Assembly: GCA_017526045.1 (NCBI GenBank)
Contig: JAFXRX010000312.1
Location: 1-21,930 of the forward strand
Source: Opitutales bacterium
GTDB taxonomy: Bacteria > Verrucomicrobiota > Verrucomicrobiia > Opitutales > Intestinicryptomonadaceae
Reading direction: 5' to 3'
Length of the DNA stretch: 21,930 bases
Below the pieces are notes generated by a model. That model searched no databases. It saw nothing but the letters and a program-made list of their open reading frames with translations, and had not been told where the DNA came from. A program made the position numbers and the translations under genes. Positions 14,627 through 21,930 of this stretch are shown in pieces; within the stretch, counting starts at the first letter, position 1; each line of letters opens with the position of its first letter.

Positions 14627-14655
14627 TGCGCAAAAACTTTTTGCAAAGTTGCGCA
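14627..14655 (-). promoter_or_regulatory. Hairpin in the pnp leader
   Basis: On the minus strand TGCGCAACTTT pairs with AAAGT(TTT)TGCGCA across a GCAA tetraloop, an 11-bp stem with a small bulge, 106-134 nt upstream of the pnp start. In E. coli, pnp is autoregulated through a leader stem-loop cut by RNase III and then attacked by PNPase. This stem is shorter than a typical RNase III target, so the parallel is only suggestive. Confidence 0.4.
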
Positions 14656-14712
14656 TTAAAAAGAGCGCGCCCGATTTTCCTTGCGGCGGAGTTTTTAGCC
14701 CCGCTTTTTTTT

Positions 14713-14744
14713 ACAGAAAAAGCCGCACCTTAAAGTGCGGCTTT
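14713..14744 (-). terminator. Intrinsic terminator of rpsO
   Basis: On the minus strand AAAGCCGCAC and GTGCGGCTTT (14735-14744 with 14719-14728) form a perfect 10-bp stem with a 6-nt loop. TTCTG and then a run of T follow. It begins 14 nt after the rpsO stop codon and separates rpsO from pnp, so pnp needs readthrough or its own promoter. Confidence 0.88.
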
Positions 14745-14757
14745 GCCCGCGCGCGTT

Positions 14758-15027
14758 TTAGCGGCGCAAGCCCAAACGGACGATGAGCGAGTTGTAGCGC
14801 TCGAGGTCGTTTTTCTTCAAGTAATCGAGGAGCTTTCTGCGCTTTGCGGTCATCGCGATGAGGCCGCGGCGCGAGTGGAAGTCCTTCTTGTGGGAAGCGA
14901 GGTGGTCGGTAAGGTGCGCGATTCTCGCAGAGAGAAGCGCAACCTGCACTTCGCACGAGCCTGTGTCTTTTTCGTCAAGGCGGTATTCCTTGATGATGCT
15001 TTCCTTGTCTATTACTTTGTCTGCCAT
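14758..15027 (-). CDS. rpsO: Small ribosomal subunit protein S15
   Basis: This 89-residue protein binds the 16S rRNA central-domain three-way junction early in 30S assembly. The start was placed at MADKVIDKESIIKEY (15027) rather than the upstream in-frame Met at 15051, because S15 proteins begin there and the full-length family size is about 89. The family signature GSCEVQVALLSARIAHLTDHL is clear, as are HKKDFHSRRGL and the C-terminal KRRKLLDYLKKNDLERY. The AGAAAAGAT before the start is only a weak ribosome-binding site. It is preceded by a foldable leader and followed by an intrinsic terminator and pnp. Confidence 0.97.
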   Translation of the reverse strand: MADKVIDKESIIKEYRLDEKDTGSCEVQVALLSARIAHLTDHLASHKKDFHSRRGLIAMTAKRRKLLDYLKKNDLERYNSLIVRLGLRR

Positions 15028-15059
15028 TTTTATATCTTTTCTGTATTTCACAGTTTTTG

Positions 15060-15166
15060 GGGCGCTTTTTTGCGCCCGCGTTCCCAGCTCCGCGCCGGAA
15101 GCGCCGCTATAATCCCGAAAAAATTTTCGGTAAAAACTGCGGATTTTTGCAGGAAAAAGGACCTGC
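15060..15166 (-). promoter_or_regulatory. Structured rpsO leader with successive hairpins
   Basis: Reading on the minus strand towards rpsO there are three short perfect stems: GCAGG/CCTGC (15149-15166), CCGAAAA-N2-TTTTCGG (15115-15130) and GGGCGC-A6-GCGCCC (15060-15077). The last ends 32 nt before the start codon and has no T run, so it is not a terminator. S15 represses its own translation through leader structures in several bacterial phyla, and the structures are not conserved between phyla. This could be a lineage-specific version. The region is also shared with the divergent plus-strand gene. Confidence 0.4.
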
Positions 15167-15289
15167 GCAAATCTAACGCTTTTATGTAAAGTTTATAACA
15201 TTCTGATTATCGGCTTAAAAAGGCAAGCTTTTTTTGCGGCATTCATAAAAAAATTGCGTTTTGCTTTTTATTGGCTATTAAACTTTTAT

Positions 15290-17860
15290 ATGAAAATTTT
15301 TTGCGGGATTTTTTGCGCGGTTTTGTCTTTCGGCGCGTCTGTGGCGGCTGAAAATTTGCAGGATATGCTCGATTTTGCGGCGCAAACCCCCGAAAAAATT
15401 TTGCGCCTTCAAGGCAAAACCTACGTTATAGAAAAGCCCCTGCGCCTAGACAACCGACACAGCGGGCTGACTGTCATAGGCGATCCTTCGGGGCGAACCG
15501 CAATAAGCTCCGGGGCGGAAATTCTTGATTGGCGCGGATCAGGCGGCGGAATTTTCGAGGCGGATGTTCCCGAAGCGGAGGAGGCAAGCTCCCTGTTTGT
15601 GAATTCGCGCAGGGCGCAGCTTGCCGAAACCCCGAACGGCGGTTTCTTTTTCGTGAAGCGCAAAGTTCCAAGCTTTGGGCGCGGCGGCAGCTCCGAGGAA
15701 TTTGCGGCGGACAAAAAAGACGTCTTGCCGCTTTTGCCGCTCTCCGCCGAGGAGCTAAAAAACGCGCGCATAGACGTGTACATGTCTTGGATTCACGTTT
15801 GGCTAAAGCCCGAAAAACTGGAGCAACAGGGCATGGACGAAGAGAGCGTTCTTGTCAAATTTTTGCCGCCAGCCTCGTGCCGCCCCTTTTTTATATACGA
15901 CAAAAATCCGCGCTACAAAATTTTAAACATCCGCCCGGCTCTCGACCTCGGCGGCGAGTTTTGCTTCGACAAATCCAAAAGAAAAATTTTTTACAAGCCC
16001 CGCGAGTTCGAGGATATGAAAGCCGCCCGCGCCGTCTATCCGCGGCTTGAAACCCTGCTTTTCGGGGCGGGCAAAAGCGCGGCGGAAAAAATGCGCGATG
16101 TGAAATTCCAAAACATCGCCTTTGAGTGCGGCGGCGTAAAGGCTCTCGAAAACGGGGCGTGGCGCACGTCCGCGCAGGGCGCGACTTCGTTTCCCGCGCT
16201 TGTCTCTTTTAAAAACGCAAGCGGAATTGTTTTTGAGGGCTGCATTTTCAGACACTCGGGCGGATACGCAATCGAATTTGCCGAGTCGGTGTGGGATTCC
16301 AAAATCGAAAACTGCCAAATGTGCGACTTGGGCGCGGGCGGAGTGCGACTTGGCGTTCCAAAAAAGGCGGCGCCGTCGGAGACCCCCGAATTGGACGGGC
16401 TTACGAGCGGCAGGATAAAAGTTTCAAACAACATAATTTTTTGCTACGGCAGGGAGTGCAAGTCGGGCGTGGGCATTTTGGCCTTCGACGTTTCTTCGTG
16501 CGAGATTTCCCATAACGAAATTTTAGACGGCTACTATACGGGAATTTCCGTCGGCTGGACGTGGGGCAGCGCGCCGACCCACACGCAAAACAATCGCATA
16601 AACTTCAACAGAATAAGCAATCTTTCATTCGGCGTCATGAGCGACTTGGGCGGCATTTACACTCTCGGCTCGTCCGAGGGCTCCGAAATTATTGGCAACG
16701 TCATTTCCGATATAACATGCCACAATTACGGCGGCTGGGGGATTTACAACGACGAGGGCTCGTCGGGCTTTTCGGTGCGCAAAAATTTTGTGAAAAACGC
16801 GCAGGAGGGCGGGTATTTTATGCACTACGGCTCGAACTGCACAGTCGAAAACAATTTGTTTGTCGGCTCGCGCGACTTCCAGACTGGGCTTGGCAGGCAC
16901 CGCGAAAACTCTTTTGTCTTCCGCAAAAATATGCTGTTTTTCCCGCCGAATTCTCCTGTTTTGCGCGGGGAGGCAATCGCGCCAAAAAACGCGAAGTTTG
17001 AGCGCAACGCATACTGGGGCGGCGGGGCGAAGCTCGATTTTGCGGGCATGGACTTCGAGGCGTGGCGCAAGTCGGGGCAGGACATTGGCTCGGTTGAGGA
17101 ATATTTCGATTTTGAAAAAATCGCAAAGGGCGCGGAGCAAAATAAAGGCTCTGCGGCGGAAAAAATCGGCTTTGAAAAATTGGATGTTTTGCGGGCGGGC
17201 GCGCAGGGCAAAATGCGCGCAATAGCCGATGAAATTCTCAAAAGCCACAAGTTCCCCGCAGTGCTGCGCACCGCCAAAGAATCGGACTTCGAGCAGTACG
17301 TCTTCGACGATTTCAGCCGCGAGAAAATTAACGAAAAGCCCGTTTTAAACGTCGAATTTGTCGGCGAAAAGGGCAGGGTGGTCAATGATGAAAAATTCGG
17401 CAAAGTTTTGGAGGTTGCCGACGAAAAATGCGAGCCCTCGTGGATGCCCTATTTCTATTACCGCTGCAAATTCAAATTTTCCCAACACGTAAAAATTTCG
17501 TTTAAAATGAAGCTTGAGGCGGGGAGCAGATTTTTGTTCGAACTGCGCGAAAACGAGGGCGTCTTAGGCCGCGGGGCGAAGTTTGAAATCCGCAATCTGA
17601 GCTTTGTCCCGCTGAACGCGAAGCTGCCCGAAAACATGTGGCTCGACGTTGAAATGTTTGCGTTTGTAAACGGCGGAAATCCATGCGCGGTTGAAAATTT
17701 GCGCATTTGCGGCGGGGGAAAAGAGCTTGTAAAAACCAGCATTCCCGCCCGCGAAAATTTTTCGCAAACCTTCGGCTGGGTCGGGTTTATTTTTACGGGC
17801 GACAGCGGCGCGAAAACGAAATTTGCGGATTTTAAAATCGAAAAATGCGGCGGGCAGTGA
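15290..17860 (+). CDS. Secreted right-handed parallel beta-helix protein
   Basis: This exported protein of 856 residues starts at MKIFCGIFCAVLSFGASVAA. That ATG was preferred over a TTG at 15254 because it gives a clean signal peptide (cleavage near AAENL). The order is: N-terminal strand region 'LQDMLDFAAQTPEKILRLQG', a 'FVNSRRAQLAETPNGGFF' segment typical of beta-helix glycan-active proteins, then a long beta-helix from about residue 270 to 580 (repeats such as 'FKNASGIVFEGCIFRHSGGY', 'SEIIGNVISDITCHNYGGWG', 'SNCTVENNLFVGSRD'). A C-terminal region of about 200 residues looks like a separate beta-sandwich. It may be a polysaccharide lyase or hydrolase, as for related families (for example GH141-like proteins), but no catalytic residues could be assigned. 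It is the only plus-strand gene, has no Shine-Dalgarno, and converges on the TPR-like gene. Confidence 0.8.
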   Translation: MKIFCGIFCAVLSFGASVAAENLQDMLDFAAQTPEKILRLQGKTYVIEKPLRLDNRHSGLTVIGDPSGRTAISSGAEILDWRGSGGGIFEADVPEAEEASSLFVNSRRAQLAETPNGGFFFVKRKVPSFGRGGSSEEFAADKKDVLPLLPLSAEELKNARIDVYMSWIHVWLKPEKLEQQGMDEESVLVKFLPPASCRPFFIYDKNPRYKILNIRPALDLGGEFCFDKSKRKIFYKPREFEDMKAARAVYPRLETLLFGAGKSAAEKMRDVKFQNIAFECGGVKALENGAWRTSAQGATSFPALVSFKNASGIVFEGCIFRHSGGYAIEFAESVWDSKIENCQMCDLGAGGVRLGVPKKAAPSETPELDGLTSGRIKVSNNIIFCYGRECKSGVGILAFDVSSCEISHNEILDGYYTGISVGWTWGSAPTHTQNNRINFNRISNLSFGVMSDLGGIYTLGSSEGSEIIGNVISDITCHNYGGWGIYNDEGSSGFSVRKNFVKNAQEGGYFMHYGSNCTVENNLFVGSRDFQTGLGRHRENSFVFRKNMLFFPPNSPVLRGEAIAPKNAKFERNAYWGGGAKLDFAGMDFEAWRKSGQDIGSVEEYFDFEKIAKGAEQNKGSAAEKIGFEKLDVLRAGAQGKMRAIADEILKSHKFPAVLRTAKESDFEQYVFDDFSREKINEKPVLNVEFVGEKGRVVNDEKFGKVLEVADEKCEPSWMPYFYYRCKFKFSQHVKISFKMKLEAGSRFLFELRENEGVLGRGAKFEIRNLSFVPLNAKLPENMWLDVEMFAFVNGGNPCAVENLRICGGGKELVKTSIPARENFSQTFGWVGFIFTGDSGAKTKFADFKIEKCGGQ

Positions 17861-17878
17861 AAATTTTTACAGCCCGCC
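17849..17878. terminator. Hairpin spanning the convergent stop codons
   Basis: GGCGGGC (17849-17855) and GCCCGCC (17872-17878) form a 7-bp GC stem. Its loop contains the stop codons of both converging genes (TGA at 17858-17860 and TAA on the other strand at 17867-17869). The loop's own TGAAAA/TTTTTACA can extend the pairing. There is no following T run, so it is an atypical shared transcript end. Confidence 0.45.
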
Positions 17879-18379
17879 TTCCTCGATTTTTTGAGCCTTG
17901 CGCCTGAGCTCTATCGCCTCCGCGCTTCTGCCCAAAGCTTCCATTTCGCCCGCGAGGCTCTTGTATTTTTTTGCGACGAGCCCCTTTGAAGCCGCCGCAG
18001 TCTCTTCGAGATTTTCAAGGGCGGCGAGCTTGCATGAAATGTAGTTTTGCGCGTCGCCCAAGCCCTGGAACGCTTTTGCGAGATTGTCGAGCGCAACGGA
18101 AAATTCGACGCCGCGAGGCAGCATTGCAATGTGTTCGAGCGCGGCGCAATAGGCGTCTTTTGCCTTTGCAAAATCCTTTTGAGCCATGAAGACGCCTGCC
18201 TTTGCGCTTTCGAGCGCGCCGAGCCATTTTATGCCTTCGGGGCTGTCTTTTTCAGCCGAGGCGTCCAGCATTTCAATAGCCGCCTCGCAGATTTTCAGCG
18301 CGTCGCCAAACCTCTCCGAAAGTGTCAGCTTTACGGAGATGTCCTTGAATTTTTGGAGCTTTTGCGTCAGGTTTGGCAT
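17867..18379 (-). CDS. Small tetratricopeptide-like repeat protein
   Basis: This 170-residue, almost wholly helical protein was started at MPNLTQKLQKFKD (18379), 7 nt after the psd stop codon. The longer alternative start at 18436 would overlap psd by 50 nt and adds an unconvincing N-terminus. Helix pairs of TPR type are visible: 'RFGDALKICEAAIEMLDAS', 'AKAGVFMAQKDFAKAKDAYC', 'ALDNLAKAFQGLGDAQNYIS', 'SLAGEMEALGRSAEAIELRR', each with the small/large residue spacing of TPR. No signal peptide is present. It is the last gene of the tyrS-recD2-psd operon, and the function is unknown; a scaffolding role is all the fold suggests. Confidence 0.7.
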   Translation of the reverse strand: MPNLTQKLQKFKDISVKLTLSERFGDALKICEAAIEMLDASAEKDSPEGIKWLGALESAKAGVFMAQKDFAKAKDAYCAALEHIAMLPRGVEFSVALDNLAKAFQGLGDAQNYISCKLAALENLEETAAASKGLVAKKYKSLAGEMEALGRSAEAIELRRKAQKIEEGGL

Positions 18380-18386
18380 AAAAATT

Positions 18387-19280
18387 TTACTGTAGAAGTT
18401 CGCCCGCTTTTGAGTTTGCCGTTGACAGGTATTCAATCGGCTCGCTGCTCAAATCTATCAGCTCTTGGCTGAATTTTGCCGTGCCTTTTTCGAAAATCGA
18501 AACGATGCACGAGCCGCCGAATTTGAACATTCCCATGAGCTCCCCGCGCCTTATTTCGCCGCCGACTTTGTCGAAGTTTACAATGGAGCCGACGTTTGTG
18601 GCGCCGATTTCGACAATGGCGCACATCTTGCCGCTTTCAAGCTCGATTATTGTTAAGACGCGCTTGTTTTGGCAAAGGTAGTTTATGCTTTTTGAAAGCG
18701 CGATGGGGTTGACGGAATACAAAAAGCCGCCGATTTCCCTGCGGGCTGCTATTCTGCCCGAGACGGGGTAGTGGAAGCGGTGGTAGTCGAGCGGGCACAG
18801 GCGCGAAATTAGCATTGAGCCGCCCTCGAAACGCGCGGCAAGCTCTTTGCCGCCCAAAAATTCGGCGAGGTTGAAACGCTGCCCTTTTGCAAAAAACACG
18901 TCGCGGTTTTGTATATTTTCGATTGCGAGGTTTCTCGCGTCGGCGGGGAATGATATGTCGTTTTCGCCTTCGCTTACGGGGCGGGTTTCGGGGCGGATTT
19001 CGCGCGTGAAAAAGTCGTTGAAGCTTTTAAATTCTTCGGGCGATTTTTTGAAGTCGGCAATTCTTATATTGTGGTTTTTTGCGAATTTGCGCGCCGCGGA
19101 TTTGCTTATGCCCATGTTCGCCCAGACGCCTATTGCCCTGGAAAAAATCGCGCGCTTGAACAGAGCCCACAGCAAAAATTTGCCGAAGAAATTTCCGTAC
19201 AAAAACCGCAGGAACGCCTCTTGGCAGACGTCCTCGACCTCGATTTTTTTTGTCAGCGGATTGTAGATTTTTACCGCCAT
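18387..19280 (-). CDS. psd: Phosphatidylserine decarboxylase proenzyme
   Basis: This membrane-associated pyruvoyl enzyme converts phosphatidylserine to phosphatidylethanolamine. The 297 residues include FFTREIRP (90-97), the PADAR motif with Asp114, CPLDYHRFHYPVSG (162-175) with His170 as the likely catalytic His, IGATNVGSI and the self-cleavage site FGGSC (254-258), where cleavage before Ser257 would create the pyruvoyl group. The family usually reads LGST or GGST; here the residue after Ser is Cys. PADAR also replaces the more common PADG. Length and motif order fit a full enzyme. Its start overlaps the end of recD2 by 10 nt, with an AGAAAGG Shine-Dalgarno inside recD2, so translation is probably coupled. 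Confidence 0.93.
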   Translation of the reverse strand: MAVKIYNPLTKKIEVEDVCQEAFLRFLYGNFFGKFLLWALFKRAIFSRAIGVWANMGISKSAARKFAKNHNIRIADFKKSPEEFKSFNDFFTREIRPETRPVSEGENDISFPADARNLAIENIQNRDVFFAKGQRFNLAEFLGGKELAARFEGGSMLISRLCPLDYHRFHYPVSGRIAARREIGGFLYSVNPIALSKSINYLCQNKRVLTIIELESGKMCAIVEIGATNVGSIVNFDKVGGEIRRGELMGMFKFGGSCIVSIFEKGTAKFSQELIDLSSEPIEYLSTANSKAGELLQ

Positions 19281-21463
19281 TTGAGCCTTTCTTGGAGCGC
19301 GGTGCGCCTTTGGGCTGTGCGCGAATTTTTCACGGCGAGAGCGAACGCGTATGGGTCGCCGACAATGAAGACTTTTTTGCGCGCGCGGGTTATCGCGGTG
19401 TAAATCAAATTGCGCTGCAGCATAACAAAATGCTGCTTCAAAAGCGGGATGATGACAATCGGAAATTCGCTGCCCTGCGACTTGTGTATTGAAATTGCGT
19501 ATGCAAGCGCCAGATCCGCGCAGTCCGCCCTTTCAAAATTTACGGTTCCGTTTTCAAATTTCGCGCTCATGGAATTTTCCTCTTTGCGGATTTTTGTTAT
19601 TATGCCCATGTCGCCGTTGAAAATGTCGAGGTCGTAATTGTTGCGCGTCTGCATGATTTTGTCGCCCTCCTTGAAAAAGTTGCCGCCGAGGGATGCGCAC
19701 TCCTGCGAGGGGTTGAGCTCGCGCTGCAGAGTCTGGTTTAAGACGCCGATGCCCGCGGTTCCCTTGTGCATGGGGGCGAGAATTTGAGAGCCCGAAATTT
19801 TGTCCGCGCCGTACCAGCGCGGCAGCAGCGTCTTTGCAAGGCGCGCGCAGATTTCGACGCACTCTTCGGGCGTTTGCGCCTCGATAAAATGGATGTCCCT
19901 TTCGGGCTGCACTGCGTTTAAAGATGTCGGCACAAGCCCATCTATCGAGCTGTTGCCGCTTAAAATTTCGTGGGATGCCACGACGATTTGCGACCTCTCG
20001 CCCTGCCGGAAAATTTTTTCAAGCTTTGTTGCCCCCGCGCAGCCCGACTCTATTATGTCCTTTAAGACGTTGCCCGCGCCGACGCTTGGCAGCTGGTTTG
20101 TATCCCCCACCAAAACGAGGTTCGCGCGGTTTGGAATTGCGCTTAAAATCGCGCACGCAAGGCGGGTGTCGAGCATCGAGCTTTCGTCGATAATGACGAA
20201 GTCGGCGTCTATCGGCGAATTTTGGTTGCGGGCAAAGCCGCCCTTTGCGGGGTCGTAGCCGAGGAGGCGGTGGATTGTTTTCGCCTCCAAGCCCGTCGCC
20301 TCCGACATTCTTTGCGCGGCTCTTCCCGTGGGGGCTGCGAGGGCGATTTTTACTTTCTTCGCCTTCAAGATGTCGCACAGCGCGCGCAAAATCGTGGTTT
20401 TGCCCGTGCCCGGGCCGCCCGTTATTATGTGAACCTTGTCTTTTAAAGCCGACAAAATCGCCTGCGTTTGCTGCGGCGCGAAATTTACTTTCATGCGCCT
20501 GCACGCCCAGTCGAGCGCGATTTCATGCTTTATCGGAGGCAGGCAAGAGGGGGTTTTTGAAATTTTTTCGAGGCGCTCGGCAAGCTTTGCCTCGCAGCGG
20601 TCGAGGGCGGCGGACTGTATGCTGCGTTCGCACACTATTTTGATTTCGTTTTTTTTAAGAAGAGAGCCAATCGCCTCGGCGCACCGCTCTTTGGTAAGCT
20701 CGAGCAATTCGGCGGCCTTAGCCTCCAGCTCTCCCGCGGGCACGCGCGTGTCGCCCTCGTCCTCAAACTCTTTTAGCGCGTACAAAATCCCCGTTTCGAC
20801 CCTCTGCGGGCTTTCGTTTGGAATGCCTGAATTTAGCGCGATTTTGTCAGCAGTCTTAAACCCTATGCCGTCGATTTCGCGCGCGGTGCGGTAGGGCTCC
20901 TCGCGGATTATCCGCGGGCTGTCCATGCCGAATTTGCGCACGATTTTAAGGCATGTGCCGACCCCCACGCCGTACCGCTGCAAAAAAATCATGACGTCCC
21001 TCAGGCACCTGCGCTCCTCCCACGAAGCCTTGATTTGCTTTGCCCGCTTCGCGCCGATGCCTTCGACTTCCGTGAGCCGCTTTGAGTCGAAGTCGATTAC
21101 TTTCAAGGTGTCCTGCCCGAAGCGCGCGACAATTCTTTTTGCGTATTCCTTGCCTATGCCCGCAATCATTCCGCTGCCCAAAAATTTTTCGAGACCGTAG
21201 ATTGTCGAGGGCAGGCGGCTTTCAAATTCCGCCACTTTTATTTGCAGCCCGTACGATTTATGCTTGAGCCACTCGCCCTTTACGAGCACAGTTTCGCCGC
21301 ATTCGAGGCTCGGCATCACCCCCGTTATTGTCAGCGCGCCTTCCTGGAATTTTTGCTTTGTCGGTTTTATCTGGGCGATGCAGAAGTGGTTTTCCTCGTT
21401 GAAGAAAACAATGCGCTCCACGACGCCTTCAACCTCCGCATGACTGCCGTTTTGCACAGGCAT
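19271..21463 (-). CDS. recD2: RecD2-type ATP-dependent DNA helicase
   Basis: This superfamily 1B 5'-to-3' helicase of the RecBC-independent RecD2 (RecD/TraA-like) group acts in DNA repair or replication-fork maintenance. At 730 residues it has the family's full length. The N-terminal OB-like region is followed by three helix-hairpin-helix motifs (IAGIGKEYAKRIV 101-113, VEGIGAKRAKQI 133-144, IDGIGFKTADKIA 197-209), diagnostic of RecD2 over RecBCD RecD. Then come Walker A GGPGTGKT (349-356), APTGRAA, Walker B with DESSM (426-430), GDTNQLPSVGAGNV (453-466), the late motif ISIHKSQGSEF and ITRARKKVFIVGD. It starts 3 nt after tyrS ends and has no Shine-Dalgarno. Confidence 0.95.
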   Translation of the reverse strand: MPVQNGSHAEVEGVVERIVFFNEENHFCIAQIKPTKQKFQEGALTITGVMPSLECGETVLVKGEWLKHKSYGLQIKVAEFESRLPSTIYGLEKFLGSGMIAGIGKEYAKRIVARFGQDTLKVIDFDSKRLTEVEGIGAKRAKQIKASWEERRCLRDVMIFLQRYGVGVGTCLKIVRKFGMDSPRIIREEPYRTAREIDGIGFKTADKIALNSGIPNESPQRVETGILYALKEFEDEGDTRVPAGELEAKAAELLELTKERCAEAIGSLLKKNEIKIVCERSIQSAALDRCEAKLAERLEKISKTPSCLPPIKHEIALDWACRRMKVNFAPQQTQAILSALKDKVHIITGGPGTGKTTILRALCDILKAKKVKIALAAPTGRAAQRMSEATGLEAKTIHRLLGYDPAKGGFARNQNSPIDADFVIIDESSMLDTRLACAILSAIPNRANLVLVGDTNQLPSVGAGNVLKDIIESGCAGATKLEKIFRQGERSQIVVASHEILSGNSSIDGLVPTSLNAVQPERDIHFIEAQTPEECVEICARLAKTLLPRWYGADKISGSQILAPMHKGTAGIGVLNQTLQRELNPSQECASLGGNFFKEGDKIMQTRNNYDLDIFNGDMGIITKIRKEENSMSAKFENGTVNFERADCADLALAYAISIHKSQGSEFPIVIIPLLKQHFVMLQRNLIYTAITRARKKVFIVGDPYAFALAVKNSRTAQRRTALQERLKWR

Positions 21464-21466
21464 TTT

Positions 21467-21930
21467 TTATTTTTTTATTCTGAAAAATATTCTTTTGCCC
21501 GCCTGGATTACAATCGAGCTTTCGGGCTTTTTTACGGCCAGGGCGGGGTCGGAAACCTTTTGGTTATCGATTTTCACCGCCCCCTGCTCGACGAGCCTGC
21601 GGGCTTCTTTTTTGCTGGGGAAAAGCTTGGAGGCCGCCATGAGGTTTACGACGGTTTCCTCCGCGTTTGCCGAAAGAGCCTCCCAGGCAAATTCGGGCAT
21701 GTCGTCGGGCATTTCGTTTTTGGAAAATACCTTTTCGAAGTTTTCAAGCTCCGCCTTGGCGGCGTCTTCGCCGTGGAACTGCGCCACGAGCGACTGCGCC
21801 AAAAACTTTTTGCACGCCATGGGGTGCTCGAGCTTTTTCTTCTCGATTTCTTCGGGCGTGTAAAGCATCAAAAACTGGTAGTACTTCCACATCGTCTCGT
21901 CCGAAACCGACATTATTTTGCCGAACATCT
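21467..21930 (-). CDS. tyrS: Tyrosyl-tRNA synthetase, C-terminal part (cut by window edge)
   Basis: The last 153 or so residues of the enzyme that charges tRNA-Tyr. The reading frame stays open to the window end, so the N-terminal catalytic domain and the true start lie beyond it. The visible sequence starts at MFGKIMSVSDETMWKYY, the region just after the KMSKS loop in TyrRS. It ends with an S4 RNA-binding domain (KEARRLVEQGAVKIDNQKV) that grips the tRNA. It leads the operon with recD2, psd and the TPR-like gene. Confidence 0.93.
   Translation of the reverse strand, partial: MFGKIMSVSDETMWKYYQFLMLYTPEEIEKKKLEHPMACKKFLAQSLVAQFHGEDAAKAELENFEKVFSKNEMPDDMPEFAWEALSANAEETVVNLMAASKLFPSKKEARRLVEQGAVKIDNQKVSDPALAVKKPESSIVIQAGKRIFFRIKK

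Noticed and set aside
15254..15289. Upstream TTG start for the beta-helix protein
   Set aside because: It would add 12 residues before a good signal peptide that begins at the ATG at 15290.
1..21930. tRNA or rRNA genes
   Set aside because: No cloverleaf with a conserved T-arm or acceptor end, and no rRNA-like stretch, was recognised by eye in the intergenic gaps.

Overview
The window looks like a chromosomal segment from a Verrucomicrobiota bacterium, most plausibly Opitutae and perhaps host-associated. The support is two secreted autotransporter-like proteins with C-terminal PEP-CTERM sorting tails (VIPEPSTYAA...AYRRRK), a pseudopilin of the type common in Planctomycetes, Verrucomicrobia and Lentisphaerae, a GH99-like lipoprotein next to a sodium:solute symporter, and weak or absent Shine-Dalgarno motifs before several genes. 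The lineage is an inference from family content; no 16S or other marker search was possible.

Layout, left to right. All genes are on the minus strand except one. 149-4000 is a 1283-aa PEP-CTERM protein; 4393-5079 a pseudopilin; 5332-6591 glyA; 6737-8026 a second PEP-CTERM protein; 8425-10785 a large SSS-family symporter, probably co-transcribed behind 10819-12135, a GH71/GH99-like lipoprotein; 12395-14521 pnp; 14758-15027 rpsO. The single plus-strand gene, 15290-17860, encodes a secreted parallel beta-helix protein. The right end is a tight minus-strand operon: tyrS (cut by the window edge), recD2, psd and a small TPR-like protein, with gaps or overlaps of 10 nt or less.

How the genes fit together. 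rpsO-pnp, glyA and tyrS-recD2-psd are housekeeping. The GH99-like lipoprotein and symporter form a plausible glycan cleavage and uptake pair. The beta-helix protein may also act on polysaccharide. The two PEP-CTERM proteins should be exported and sorted by an exosortase that is not in this window.

The most interesting signal is non-coding. A family of about 146-bp, nearly fully self-complementary elements lies at 50-147 (half copy), 4242-4387 and 8305-8451. Each begins within a few bases of the stop codon of a minus-strand gene, or overlaps it, and all share one core and one orientation. Compensatory base changes keep the stems paired. Two copies can fold as intrinsic terminators, and one supplies the last eight codons of the symporter. 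Both full copies lie about 90-100 bp upstream of a second conserved module: a 10-bp-period direct repeat plus a TTGATT-N16-TATCTT promoter block in front of each PEP-CTERM gene. In that module the repeat unit differs between the two genes (AGCACA versus AGAATA) but is changed identically in both half-sites of each gene.
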